A program made the position numbers and the translations under genes. Below are positions 25,201 through 33,807 of a stretch of 64,000 bases of DNA, in pieces. Every line of letters begins with the position of its first letter. The first letter of the stretch is position 1. Where the stretch lies: assembly GCF_003491345.1 (NCBI RefSeq), contig NZ_CP025513.1:248001-312000 (forward strand), in the 5' to 3' direction. Source of the DNA: Neorhizobium sp. SOG26 (GTDB taxonomy: Bacteria > Pseudomonadota > Alphaproteobacteria > Rhizobiales > Rhizobiaceae). A model generated the notes under the pieces. The model did not search any database, was not told the origin of the DNA, and was given only the letters and a program-made list of their open reading frames with translations.

Positions 25201-26825
25201 GCGGTTGCCTCGCGTGTTTCGCCGGTTTCTGTTCTGGAAGCCGTTTGACGGGGAACATCCCCAAGATGCATCCAAGCTCGCGTAGCCCTAACGACCTCCG
25301 GCCGCGCAATCTTCCCGCTTGAGGTGCGTGGCATCGTTTCTCGCCAGACATGGAATTTCCGAGGGACCATGTAGGACGGCATCGTTTGCCGGCAGTACCG
25401 AAGGAGCGCCTCCTCATCGATCGTCCCGACACCGGTGACCGCGACATGTATCGACTGACCGAGGTCATCGTCATCCACGCCGAAAGCAACCGCCTCGGCG
25501 ACGACTCCGCTTCGGCAGACAAGGTCCTCGACCTCATCGGGGCTTACGCGAAAGCCGCTGGTCTTGATAAGCGCGTCGTTGCGCCCGACAAACCACAGAT
25601 CGCCGTCGTCATCGATGCGGACGATATCCCCGCTATAGACGACGGGTTCATCACCAATGAGATGCCACAGCTCAGGGCATGGCCGGATCTTCTGCTCCGT
25701 CGCGTCCGGCTTTCCCCAATAGCCGAGGCTCACCAGCGGGCCACGATGTACAAGTTCTCCCTGTTCGCCGGCCCGAGCCACCCCTTCTCCATGCTTGATC
25801 ACATAGACTTCGTTTCCAGGAATGGCGCGACCGATGCAGCCCATCTTGCGAACGAACTTCTCGGGAGGAAGATAAGTTGATCGAAAGGCCTCTGTGAGAC
25901 CGTACATAAGGAAAACTTCCGCTTCGGGAAACACTTGGGGCAACTGCTGCAGGATGTTAAGCGGGATCTTCCCGCCGGAATTTGTGATACGCCGCAGGCT
26001 TGGAAAATCGACACGGGTTTCCCTCAACTGCCGCACGATCTGGCCCCACAAGGGCGGTACGGCCGCCAAGCCTGTGACCCTGTATTTGCGCATCGCCATG
26101 ATAATCTCGGCCGCCAAGGGAACCGCCTGATGCACGATTGTTCCACCCATCAGCATCATCGTCGTCAACTGGTTCAGCCCATAATCGAAGCTGTAAGGCA
26201 AAACACTCAGAAGGCGGTCGTCCTCCCGTAAGCCAAGATATCGAGAGACGGAACGGGCACCCGAAACGATATTACGATGGGTCAGCATCACACCCTTCGG
26301 CATGCCGGTGGAACCCGAGGTATAGATGATCATCGCAAGATCGGTTTCCAGGCGGAAAACTTCGTCGCCGTCGAGGTGGGAAGGCACGTCTTCCCAGCGG
26401 TCGAACTGAGGAATGCCTGGGATGCTGCCTCTCACCAGAACACTCTCCACGCCCGAAGGCAGCTTGCGCGCGGCCAGCGCCTCTGCAGCGCGAGGCTCAA
26501 CGATCATCAGCCTTGCACCGCAGTCTTCAGCGACATAGGCGAGCTGATCGACGGTCCATTGCGTGCTCACATTGACGATCACGCCGCCGATTTTTGCAAC
26601 CGCGAACATGGCAGCAACTTCGGAGATGCTTTTCCGAAGATGCACCAGGACGCGGTCTCCCGGCCGAATACTCCGGTCCTGAAGGTAACCCGCAAGGCGA
26701 TCGACTTGGTTCGAAAGCGACGCGTAGCTTGTGACTCGAGGCCCATCGATAATGGCTGGCTTGCCGGGTCTCAGGCCAAGGTTGTCAGCGAGTAGCTGAT
26801 AGAAATTGGTGGTCTGCGCGTTCAT
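25197..26825 (-). CDS. AMP-forming acyl-CoA / aminoacyl ligase (exosortase-locus type)
   Basis: 542 residues from ATG 26825 (GGAG 9 bases upstream). ANL-superfamily motifs: MIIYTSGSTGMPKGVMLTH (P-loop, about 178-196), LMYGLTEAFRSTYLPPEK, YSGDIVRIDDDGDLWFVGR, IKTSGFRVSPDEVEDL and the late catalytic lysine in PRTSSGKIARPEV. It activates a carboxylate with ATP and probably loads it on the carrier protein whose gene overlaps its stop codon. Lacking an integral carrier domain, it is not an NRPS. Gene order places it in one operon with the acetyltransferase, GT61 enzyme, carrier protein and decarboxylase. Confidence 0.88.
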   Translation of the reverse strand: MNAQTTNFYQLLADNLGLRPGKPAIIDGPRVTSYASLSNQVDRLAGYLQDRSIRPGDRVLVHLRKSISEVAAMFAVAKIGGVIVNVSTQWTVDQLAYVAEDCGARLMIVEPRAAEALAARKLPSGVESVLVRGSIPGIPQFDRWEDVPSHLDGDEVFRLETDLAMIIYTSGSTGMPKGVMLTHRNIVSGARSVSRYLGLREDDRLLSVLPYSFDYGLNQLTTMMLMGGTIVHQAVPLAAEIIMAMRKYRVTGLAAVPPLWGQIVRQLRETRVDFPSLRRITNSGGKIPLNILQQLPQVFPEAEVFLMYGLTEAFRSTYLPPEKFVRKMGCIGRAIPGNEVYVIKHGEGVARAGEQGELVHRGPLVSLGYWGKPDATEQKIRPCPELWHLIGDEPVVYSGDIVRIDDDGDLWFVGRNDALIKTSGFRVSPDEVEDLVCRSGVVAEAVAFGVDDDDLGQSIHVAVTGVGTIDEEALLRYCRQTMPSYMVPRKFHVWRETMPRTSSGKIARPEVVRATRAWMHLGDVPRQTASRTETGETREATA

Positions 26826-26857
26826 CGTCTCGCTCCAGAAGTGCCCTTGGCTTTGGC

Positions 26858-27478
26858 TCAAGCATCATCAAGACTTCGCTCCCGGAGAAACGGCCCGAGA
26901 CGCGGATAGATCTTTGCCGGGGAGCCGACGACGATTGAGTCCGACGGTACATCCGTCGTCACTGCCGTATTCGCCCCGATGCGGACCCGGTCGCCGATGC
27001 GGATGTCGCCCAGGATGCAGGAATTCACCCCGATGAAGACGTCGTCACCGATCTTTGGCGCTCCGGCGGTCATGTTCGTGCCGATGGTAACGTTGTGCAT
27101 GATGCCGCACCGTTTCCCGATCACGACGGCCGGATGGATGGAGATCGAGCCTTCCACATGGATAATGTGGAAACCCTCTCCCAGCGTGGCCTCGGACGGT
27201 ATCCAGACGCGGTGCAGGGTCGAGATGATGACGTGGATCAGGCCATAAGCCCGTCGCGTGGCAATTCTGGATAAGGGCATCCGCCGCTCGTCAGCCCACC
27301 GCCCGAAGCGGTAGATGAATAGGGCCATGAAGCCCGCATTGAAAACCCTGCTCCCATGCCGACGGTAGTCCCCGCGGACACAGGCCCAGAAGGAAGCCTG
27401 GACGGCACGCCCACCGACGTCCTCGTGCGGTCGCACTCTCGTCGCCTGGGGATTGAGGAAGCGAAGTCGAGTCGTCAT
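26858..27478 (-). CDS. Hexapeptide-repeat acetyltransferase (serine acetyltransferase/WcaB-like)
   Basis: 206 residues. The C-terminal two thirds is a left-handed beta-helix built of hexapeptide turns: IHVEGSISIHPAVVIGKRCG, MHNVTIGTN, IGDDVFIGVNSCILGDIRIG, RVRIGANTAVTTDVP, ending IVVGSPAKIYPRLG. The His in IHPAVVIG/MHNVTIG is the usual acetyl-CoA-dependent catalytic region of SAT-like enzymes. The N-terminal helical part (YRRHGSRVFNAGFMALFIYRF) is as in EPS-locus SAT homologues. It probably O-acetylates a sugar or the acyl product. Its ATGA start overlaps the GT61 stop codon by 4 bases, indicating tight translational coupling. Confidence 0.88.
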   Translation of the reverse strand: MTTRLRFLNPQATRVRPHEDVGGRAVQASFWACVRGDYRRHGSRVFNAGFMALFIYRFGRWADERRMPLSRIATRRAYGLIHVIISTLHRVWIPSEATLGEGFHIIHVEGSISIHPAVVIGKRCGIMHNVTIGTNMTAGAPKIGDDVFIGVNSCILGDIRIGDRVRIGANTAVTTDVPSDSIVVGSPAKIYPRLGPFLRERSLDDA

Positions 27479-28521
27479 GAAAACACCATGTCTAGGGTTC
27501 GCTCGATGTCCACCCAGGCGACCTGGAAATTGTCGCTGGTTCCTTCGCCTATGACAAAGGCATAGGTTTGACCCTGCCGATCCGTGAGAACCTTGAGGAA
27601 GGAAACCACCCGATCGGCGGGTTGCAAGACGAACAAGGTCGCGTCCTGAGGCATGACCGAAATACCATGAACAAGATGGCTCCCTTCGACACCGGCAACA
27701 ATGCGCGCCCCAGCACAGGCTTGAACGATGTCATCGACCGAACAGGCCAACGGATCGATCATCCGAAAGCCGTATTGGCAAGCAAAGCGGTCGGCGATCT
27801 GCGTCTCGTTCGACAGAACCCTATGATCCCCCCTCGTCCCTCTCAGGATGAATACGCCAGGATGCCTGGGAGCGGTCGGGCTGGAAGCGATCAGCTTCTC
27901 GCGAACAGCATCAGCCCGTTTTTTCTTGCTGGGATTGTGCCCCCTGTCCCTGAAAACGATCAGTTCTTCGAAATGGACATCTCGAACATAGACCGGTTTC
28001 AGTTCTAGCTTGCGGGCATATTGAGGCTCGTGGCCACGGGTGATCGGTCGCGTGGTGATGGGGGTCCCGTACTCATCGGCCAGGGAATAGGTCAGGCAGT
28101 CGTCCGCGAGCCAGTTGCCGAACCATCGATTACCGACCCAGCTTTCAAATAAGGCACCTTTCGCTGACGCCTGTGGGCGAAAGTAGATCGGCAGCCTGCG
28201 CCGCCGGGGCTTCAGGCTACGCGATGACTTCTCGCCGTAAAGTACACCGTCGATCAGGTCGACATTCTTCAACCTGTAGCCGACCGTCGCTTCCTGCGTC
28301 GTCTCGTAATTCCCGCGAAAGCCTTTCAGTATCTCTGGAACGGAGCCGAACTCTGTGCCCTTGATCCTGTCGAGGTGGTGCGGAAGGAATTTCGCAGGGC
28401 GGATGAACCGTTTCGTTGCCGGAGCAATGGTCCAGTCCTCAGTAGCCGCCGCCTCTATATCAAGTGAAGGCATTCCAGCAGCTTTACGGAACGAATGAAC
28501 GATTGGCGAAAAAGACAGCAC
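27475..28521 (-). CDS. GT61-family (DUF563) glycosyltransferase-like protein
   Basis: 348 residues. The C-terminal half fits the DUF563/GT61 pattern: GVFILRGTRGDHRVLSNETQ, GFRMIDPLACSVDDIVQACAG, then ARIVAGVEGSHLVHGISVM, where other members have a GPHGAGL-type loop; here it reads GVEGSHL. Members transfer sugars to surface polysaccharides or glycoproteins. The first 120 residues are basic and poorly characterised. It starts the compact minus-strand operon GT61 - acetyltransferase - ligase - carrier protein - decarboxylase. Function at family level only; MPSLDIEAA about 16 codons in is an alternative start. Confidence 0.8.
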   Translation of the reverse strand: MLSFSPIVHSFRKAAGMPSLDIEAAATEDWTIAPATKRFIRPAKFLPHHLDRIKGTEFGSVPEILKGFRGNYETTQEATVGYRLKNVDLIDGVLYGEKSSRSLKPRRRRLPIYFRPQASAKGALFESWVGNRWFGNWLADDCLTYSLADEYGTPITTRPITRGHEPQYARKLELKPVYVRDVHFEELIVFRDRGHNPSKKKRADAVREKLIASSPTAPRHPGVFILRGTRGDHRVLSNETQIADRFACQYGFRMIDPLACSVDDIVQACAGARIVAGVEGSHLVHGISVMPQDATLFVLQPADRVVSFLKVLTDRQGQTYAFVIGEGTSDNFQVAWVDIERTLDMVFS

Positions 28522-28641
28522 CCCAGTCTCCCCAAGAGTCTCCGGCTCTCGGAGAGCGTCTTGCGTTCTCGTCGAGCCGAACCCAGGAGCAGATCATCGC
28601 ATAGTCGTCCGCGGTTTCGCCGTAGCCTTTGAGTTATGGCG

Positions 28642-29913
28642 CTACCCCTTTCGATGTAGATGAGCCGCTGGCTGACATCGGGTCAACAGCGATGCCAGTG
28701 CCTGGGCGCTGATCCGGTGATGAAACCTGGCAGAGATCTTTGCGCGTGAAGCAGCACGCAGCCGCTCAGCAAGTTCACGGTTGTAAAGGACGTCCTCTAT
28801 GGCATCGGCCATCTCGTTCGGGCGCTCGGGTCTCACCAGGATCGCGTCCATCCTGTGGTGAATTAGTTCGTTGTTTCCGCCTACATCGGTGACGACGACC
28901 GGCATCTCCATCGCCATGGCTTCCATGATGGCGACGGATATTCCCTCGTTAAGACTTGCGAGCGCGAACACATGCGCCTCTTCCAGCGCTTGCCGCACCC
29001 GTGTCTCCGAGACGGCGCCCAAGAGCTCGACGCTCTCACCCAGTCCTTTCACAGCGATGAGTTCTTCCAGATCTTTTCGGTACCCGCTCCCACCTTGCTC
29101 GTCTTCGCCGGCGATTTGCAGGCGGGTGTCAATCCCTCGCTTGCGGAGAATGTCGACGGTCTGGAGAAGTATGTCGTGCCCCTTGACGGGATTGAGCCGA
29201 CCACAGGTGAAGATCCGGCATGGCTGTCCGGGTTTCCAAGGAGTGTAGGGATGGTTTCGCTGGATTTGGGATAGATCAACGCCCATCGGCGCAACTGAAA
29301 TTTCTTTGGGAACAGAACCCCTAAGCCTCATCGCCACATCGCTGTAGAGCCGGCCGGAAATCACTGTGGCGAAGGCCGCGTGTTTCCACTTCAACGGCTG
29401 GTTCGGGCCGTAACCTTCCAAAGTAGGTCCATGAAGCGTGAGGCTGTAGGGAATATCCGAAAGAAGGGAACCGAACATGGCAACATTGGCGGCATCCCCA
29501 CAGGAATGAACGTGGATGTGAGACCACTTGTGCCGCCGCGCCAGGCGGATCAGTTTCCCCGCGACCAGAAGTATCCCGAGCATCCTTAGATGGCCCAACG
29601 GAAACCGGGCTTCTGCCCCAACTACCGCAGTCAGAGCCTTGACAAGTCTGGCCGGCCCGGCCAGTGCGATGTCCCAGAGAGCCAGAAATGCGTCCGAGAC
29701 GTTGATCGGGAGGAGATAGGCCGTCGCGTTTCGCGCTTCATCGGCCCATGCATGCGAGGATATCGCAGTCGGAGGCCGGGATGTAGAAACGAACTCCGCC
29801 TCGACATCCAGTTCGCGCAGAGCGTTGTGCTCCCGCCACAGGAAAATGTGCGTCTGACCTGGAAACTCAGGAATGAGAAAGCCGATGCGCTTGGGCATGA
29901 TGTAAGTATCCAT
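28642..29913 (-). CDS. GT4-family glycosyltransferase (EpsE/WcaL-like)
   Basis: 423 residues; MPKRIGFLIPEF at 29898 is a slightly shorter alternative start. The opening KRIGFLIPEFPGQTHIFLWR, with GQTHIFxxRE, is a hallmark I associate with EPS-locus GT4 enzymes close to exosortase systems. The C-terminal donor domain shows RIFTCGRLNPVKGHDILLQT, RLQIAGEDEQGGSGYRKDLE, VELLGAVSETRVRQALEEAH and SLNEGISVAIMEAMAMEMPV (E-x7-E type). It likely builds part of the EPS repeat unit at the cytoplasmic membrane. It is divergent from the export operon at 30190. Confidence 0.87.
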   Translation of the reverse strand: MDTYIMPKRIGFLIPEFPGQTHIFLWREHNALRELDVEAEFVSTSRPPTAISSHAWADEARNATAYLLPINVSDAFLALWDIALAGPARLVKALTAVVGAEARFPLGHLRMLGILLVAGKLIRLARRHKWSHIHVHSCGDAANVAMFGSLLSDIPYSLTLHGPTLEGYGPNQPLKWKHAAFATVISGRLYSDVAMRLRGSVPKEISVAPMGVDLSQIQRNHPYTPWKPGQPCRIFTCGRLNPVKGHDILLQTVDILRKRGIDTRLQIAGEDEQGGSGYRKDLEELIAVKGLGESVELLGAVSETRVRQALEEAHVFALASLNEGISVAIMEAMAMEMPVVVTDVGGNNELIHHRMDAILVRPERPNEMADAIEDVLYNRELAERLRAASRAKISARFHHRISAQALASLLTRCQPAAHLHRKG

Positions 29914-30189
29914 CGATCTCGATGCGCCAGCCTTCGATCCACGTCGGGTGGTGTGTCATCGTCCTGCACGTCGCTCACTAGACCGCCGTCATGTTTGGCG
30001 GGGCCACAAGTTTCCCATTGGTGCATTGGCATCATCCGAAGGACGGCGATGCCCCCGGTATCACCCCTTTGGGCTACTCCCCGACACGCTCCGCTACCTC
30101 TTTGTGGTTCGTTCGCAGGACACGCGGGCAGCTGTAGGATGATCCCGCTCCTGCCCGAGATATGGGTGGGGATCGGATGTTACAGGGGG
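29914..30189. promoter_or_regulatory. Divergent promoter region upstream of export operon
   Basis: 276 bases between the GT4 gene and the export operon. The plus-strand frame is open through here, but its translation has no family similarity, and a strong AGGGGG site precedes ATG 30190. I infer promoters for both directions; no boxes could be assigned. Confidence 0.35.
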
Positions 30190-31437
30190 ATGAATATGCG
30201 TGGGATGGCGAGTCTCGCGGGGCTCTTGATGTGCCTGCCGCTGGGCGGTGCAGCAGCTCAGACGACTTACAAGCTGAAGCCCGGCGATACGATGCAGCTT
30301 TGGATCGCGCAGGAGCCCGATCTTACGCGTGACATAGTCATTGCACCGGACGGCTGGCTTTCGGTTCCGCTTGCAGGACACCTGAAGGGTGAAGGCCTGT
30401 CTCTTCAGGAGCTCGAGGCCCAGTTGCTGGATCGGCTGAAAGTCTACTTCAACGACAAGCCGAATCTCACTTTGATGCTCCGCCCGAACTCTCCGCACCA
30501 GCCTCTCATCTACGTCACAGGGGAAGTCGTAACGCCGGGTGAGTACCCCTATCGACCCAATATGACGGTTCTCCACTGCATCAGCGTCGCGGGAGGCATC
30601 TACCGGACCGCCCTGCTGCCGGCAGATCAGGACCGGTCGATCCTGGTTGGCCGGCAGGTCGAACAATCGCAAGCCCGTCTCGACGACCTGAGAGCCCGCA
30701 TCGTCAGGCTTGAGGCGGAGATACGGGGCGAGCGGTCGCTGGCGAAGCCTGAAGCTCTTGCCGCATCGCCGGCTCTGCAACGCGAACAGACCATGCTCAA
30801 CTCACGCATGGAAGCACTTGATCTTGCCGAGCGGGCCCAAACCGAGGCGAATGACCTGCTGGAGCGAACGGCGGCGGCGCTGCGCGAACAGACCGAGAGT
30901 TTGTCCAAGCGCGTGGAGCTTGCGCGGCGGAGGCTGCAGAGCATTGCCAATTTGGTCGCGAAGGGCGGCGCAGAAAACTCGCAGCAGTGGGTTCAGGAGG
31001 GCGTTGTCGCCGAGCTTGAAGGCCAGATCAGCCGCCTTCAATCCGAGATGAGTATGGCCGAACGGGACAGGATCGCCGAAGTCGCACGCTACGAAAGCAT
31101 CCGCCAGGAGCGCCGTACGCAGTTGCTGGTGGAGCTCAATGCGGCGCGCCTTGAACAGGACGATGTTGCCGCTCAACTCGCGGATGGGACACGGATCATG
31201 AGCGTCTACGGCCAGAACGCAGCGTTGGTGCAGCAAAGGCAAACGCGCGTTCTCCATTACAACATCGTGCGCTTTGTCGAGGGTGAAACGCAGGAAATTC
31301 CGGCTTTCGAGACGACGCCAGTTCTCGCAGGTGACCTCCTGAGGGTGGTTTACGGGGACAGCCTGCGCGAGCCTGTGATGCCTGCAGGACCGTCCGAGCC
31401 CTCCCCTGTCGCACGCCTGTTCGAGATGGGCCAGTGA
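30190..31437 (+). CDS. Polysaccharide export protein, Wza/ExoF-like
   Basis: 415 residues with a Sec signal peptide (MNMRGMASLAGLLMCLPLGGAAAQ, cleavage about A23/24) and no lipobox cysteine. A Poly_export domain follows (TYKLKPGDTMQLWIAQEPDL), then an SLBB-type domain (LIYVTGEVVTPGEYPYRP, VAGGIYRT). Residues about 165-330 are strongly helical and coiled-coil-like (many Q, E, R, L), as in rhizobial ExoF-type proteins, and the C-terminus (DLLRVVYGDSL) closes the fold. It belongs to the outer-membrane/periplasmic EPS export channel. ATG 30190 is chosen for its AGGGGG site and signal peptide. First gene of a five-part plus-strand operon through 34802. Confidence 0.9.
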   Translation: MNMRGMASLAGLLMCLPLGGAAAQTTYKLKPGDTMQLWIAQEPDLTRDIVIAPDGWLSVPLAGHLKGEGLSLQELEAQLLDRLKVYFNDKPNLTLMLRPNSPHQPLIYVTGEVVTPGEYPYRPNMTVLHCISVAGGIYRTALLPADQDRSILVGRQVEQSQARLDDLRARIVRLEAEIRGERSLAKPEALAASPALQREQTMLNSRMEALDLAERAQTEANDLLERTAAALREQTESLSKRVELARRRLQSIANLVAKGGAENSQQWVQEGVVAELEGQISRLQSEMSMAERDRIAEVARYESIRQERRTQLLVELNAARLEQDDVAAQLADGTRIMSVYGQNAALVQQRQTRVLHYNIVRFVEGETQEIPAFETTPVLAGDLLRVVYGDSLREPVMPAGPSEPSPVARLFEMGQ

Positions 31438-31490
31438 GAGGAGCGATAAGATGACAAACACCTCGGCACTTCGCGGACTTGAGGCTCACC

Positions 31491-32963
31491 ATGATCAATG
31501 AGGTTCTCCGCAACATCGTCTACTACCTCGAGATCGCCCTCGCGAAGCCATTGGTCGCGATCGTACCCATCGTTCTGACTGTCTTGGTCGGCGGTTACTT
31601 CGTTCTCTCGATGCCCAAGGTTTACCAGTCGGAAGCACTGATGCGGATGCAGTTCCAGCAGATACCGATAAATCTGGCGTCGCCGACGGTTGCCAATGAT
31701 CGGCTTGAATTTGTGGAGCAACGCGTCCTGTCAAGAAAGAACCTTCTGGATCTCGAAGAACGCTTCAACCTCTTTCCTCAATTGCGAGGTGGCTTCACCA
31801 AGAGCCAACTCGCCGGACTGGTCCGGAACCAGATCGCGCTGAACATCCAGTTTGCGGAAAACTCCGATCTAGCGGGTAATTCCGGATCGATCCGCATCGG
31901 GTACAAGCACACGGATCCTGTTATTGCCGCCCGGGTGGTCTCGCATCTCGTCTCGGAGATCTTGGAAGAAAGTCGGCGGATGCGAGTTGCGCGTGCCTCC
32001 GAAACGACGCGCTTCTTCGAGCGTGAGTACCAGACGGCAGTGGCCAAGTACAAAGAACGTGAAGCCGTCTGGAACCGGTATGCCGAGGAAAACAGTGACG
32101 CTCATCCTGCTCGTATCCCTGCTCTCCTGGTTGAGCTGCAGTCAAAGGAGCAGGAAATAAGCCTCATCGATCGAGAGATCGCCACGCTCAATGAGGAGCT
32201 TCGTCTACATGAGGCACAGCTTCGGATGGGCGCGGAGCGCAACGGCGAAGGGACGCGGCTGAACACCCAGCTCAATCAGATCGAGGTCGACCTCGCAGCC
32301 AAGACGCTTATCTATTCTCCATCGCATCCGCAAGTCCGCGCATTGAGTCAGCGGCTTGATGACATGAAGGCGCTGATTGCGTCGCGCCAGCAGACCCGCG
32401 CGGAGGCTTCCAGTCCGGGAGAGCATATGGTCCTTTCACCGGAGTTGATGCTTATCGCCGAAAGAATTGCCGAGTCAAAGCCGAGGCGAGAGCAATCGAT
32501 GAACTACCGCAGCGGCCTTGCCCAGCGGATCACTGAGCTGCGGATGGTCATCGCACGTTCGCCCGAGGTAGAGGCGCAGACCCATGCGCACGACGCCGAG
32601 AAGGCGTCTCTGCAGCGTACGATGGACGACATCAAGGGCAAACTGGACGTTGCGCTTCTCGGTGAGCGCCTAGAAGTCGGTGATGCCGCCCTTCAAATCG
32701 AGCTTGTCGAAGAGCCTGAAGTTCCAAGATATCCGGCAGGTCCGAGAAAGATCCATATGGCTCTTGCCGTGTTATCGGCCGCAGCGGCGGCTGGCGGAAC
32801 CGCGGTCTTCGCGGCCCATCTGTTAGATCGCACGATCCGAGGAACGTTTGATCTTTCGTACACGCTGTCGGGGCACACGTTGGTGGTCATCCCGCGCTGG
32901 TCCCCGAAGCGACGCAAGCGGAGGGAATTTAGGGACGGCCTCGGATCGGCCGCGCCGCCCTGA
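31491..32963 (+). CDS. Chain-length determinant / GumC-like inner-membrane protein
   Basis: 490 residues from ATG 31491 (GAGG 6 bases upstream). Wzz-type layout: first membrane span about 18-40 (PLVAIVPIVLTVLVGGYFVL), the periplasmic domain opening with PKVYQSEALMRMQ, long coiled coils about 150-390, a proline-containing second-span approach (PEVPRYPAGPRK) and a second membrane segment about 420-445. The cytoplasmic kinase domain found in Wzc/ExoP is absent; a separate ATPase follows at 33025. It regulates EPS chain length and links inner and outer membrane export parts. Confidence 0.9.
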   Translation: MINEVLRNIVYYLEIALAKPLVAIVPIVLTVLVGGYFVLSMPKVYQSEALMRMQFQQIPINLASPTVANDRLEFVEQRVLSRKNLLDLEERFNLFPQLRGGFTKSQLAGLVRNQIALNIQFAENSDLAGNSGSIRIGYKHTDPVIAARVVSHLVSEILEESRRMRVARASETTRFFEREYQTAVAKYKEREAVWNRYAEENSDAHPARIPALLVELQSKEQEISLIDREIATLNEELRLHEAQLRMGAERNGEGTRLNTQLNQIEVDLAAKTLIYSPSHPQVRALSQRLDDMKALIASRQQTRAEASSPGEHMVLSPELMLIAERIAESKPRREQSMNYRSGLAQRITELRMVIARSPEVEAQTHAHDAEKASLQRTMDDIKGKLDVALLGERLEVGDAALQIELVEEPEVPRYPAGPRKIHMALAVLSAAAAAGGTAVFAAHLLDRTIRGTFDLSYTLSGHTLVVIPRWSPKRRKRREFRDGLGSAAPP

Positions 32964-33024
32964 CAAAGGATCCAGTGCCATACGCGTCGTTGCTTGGGTG
33001 CTTTATTGGGGTGGGCAGGATTTC

Positions 33025-33807
33025 ATGGAGATCATCAAGAACATAGCGCTTCGTGGGAAGCTGGCGGATCGGCTGGATGTCGAGGGACTTCCGATGTTGA
33101 GCAGCCTGAGGGTGGGCAATTTCAATTGCGCCGACGCCCCGGTCTCGCTCCATTCGGATCCATTGTCCCCGACTTTCCTCTACGGAAATCGCATCATCGC
33201 CTTCGATAGCACCAGCCCAATTACGCATGCCTATGACGTCTTGCGCAACCATTTGATCGCCGGCCGGAAAGAACTCGACGCTCGCGTCATCTCCGTCAGT
33301 GCGCCGACCAATGGATGCGGTACGACCGTTACGGCGGTCAACCTGGCGCTCAGCCTCGCTCGAGTGCCAGGTGCGAACGTTCTGCTTGTTGACGCCAACG
33401 CCAGAGATCCGGGTGTCGGGCGCGTGCTCGGCTTAGCACCTGAGCCGTCATATGAAGATCCCCTGCACGGGTGGATAACCAGGATAGACATCCGCGGCGT
33501 ACAATTGATGTTTCTGCGGGCGGCTTGGGGCGGCGGACGGCAGCCGCTTCCCGACGACCTGATCCGAATGACCTCTCAGGTAATAGCGAACCGCCAGTCG
33601 CTCAAGCCCACTTATGTCGTTTTCGACCTGCCGCCGATGCTGAATTCCGATGAGGTCATTCCCTTCCTGGACATGTCGGACACGACGGTGCTTGTCGTGG
33701 CAGTGGGAAAATCCAGGCTATCTGAGCTAGAAACGGCCCGAACCTACGTGAATTCCGATAAGTTGATGCAGGTGGTGTTGAACAACACGCGGAGGCATGG
33801 GCTGTGA
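33025..33807 (+). CDS. ParA/BY-kinase-like ATPase with altered Walker A motif
   Basis: 260 residues from ATG 33025 (AGGA upstream). The fold is that of the cytoplasmic domain of Wzc/ExoP/CpsD: AYDVLRNHLI, VISVSAPTNGCGTTVTAVNL, NVLLVDANARDPGVGRVLG (Walker A-prime) and YVVFDLPPMLNSDEVIPFLD (Walker B). The P-loop lysine of GxGK(S/T) is missing (GCGTTV), and there is no tyrosine-rich C-terminal tail, so autophosphorylation like a true BY-kinase is doubtful. It pairs with the kinase-less chain-length protein just upstream. Its stop overlaps the next gene's GTG start. Confidence 0.87.
   Translation: MEIIKNIALRGKLADRLDVEGLPMLSSLRVGNFNCADAPVSLHSDPLSPTFLYGNRIIAFDSTSPITHAYDVLRNHLIAGRKELDARVISVSAPTNGCGTTVTAVNLALSLARVPGANVLLVDANARDPGVGRVLGLAPEPSYEDPLHGWITRIDIRGVQLMFLRAAWGGGRQPLPDDLIRMTSQVIANRQSLKPTYVVFDLPPMLNSDEVIPFLDMSDTTVLVVAVGKSRLSELETARTYVNSDKLMQVVLNNTRRHGL

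Noticed and set aside
29590-30189. 200-codon N-terminal extension of the export protein
   Set aside because: The extension has no domain and overlaps the GT4 gene on the other strand; ATG 30190 has a strong AGGGGG site and an immediate signal peptide.
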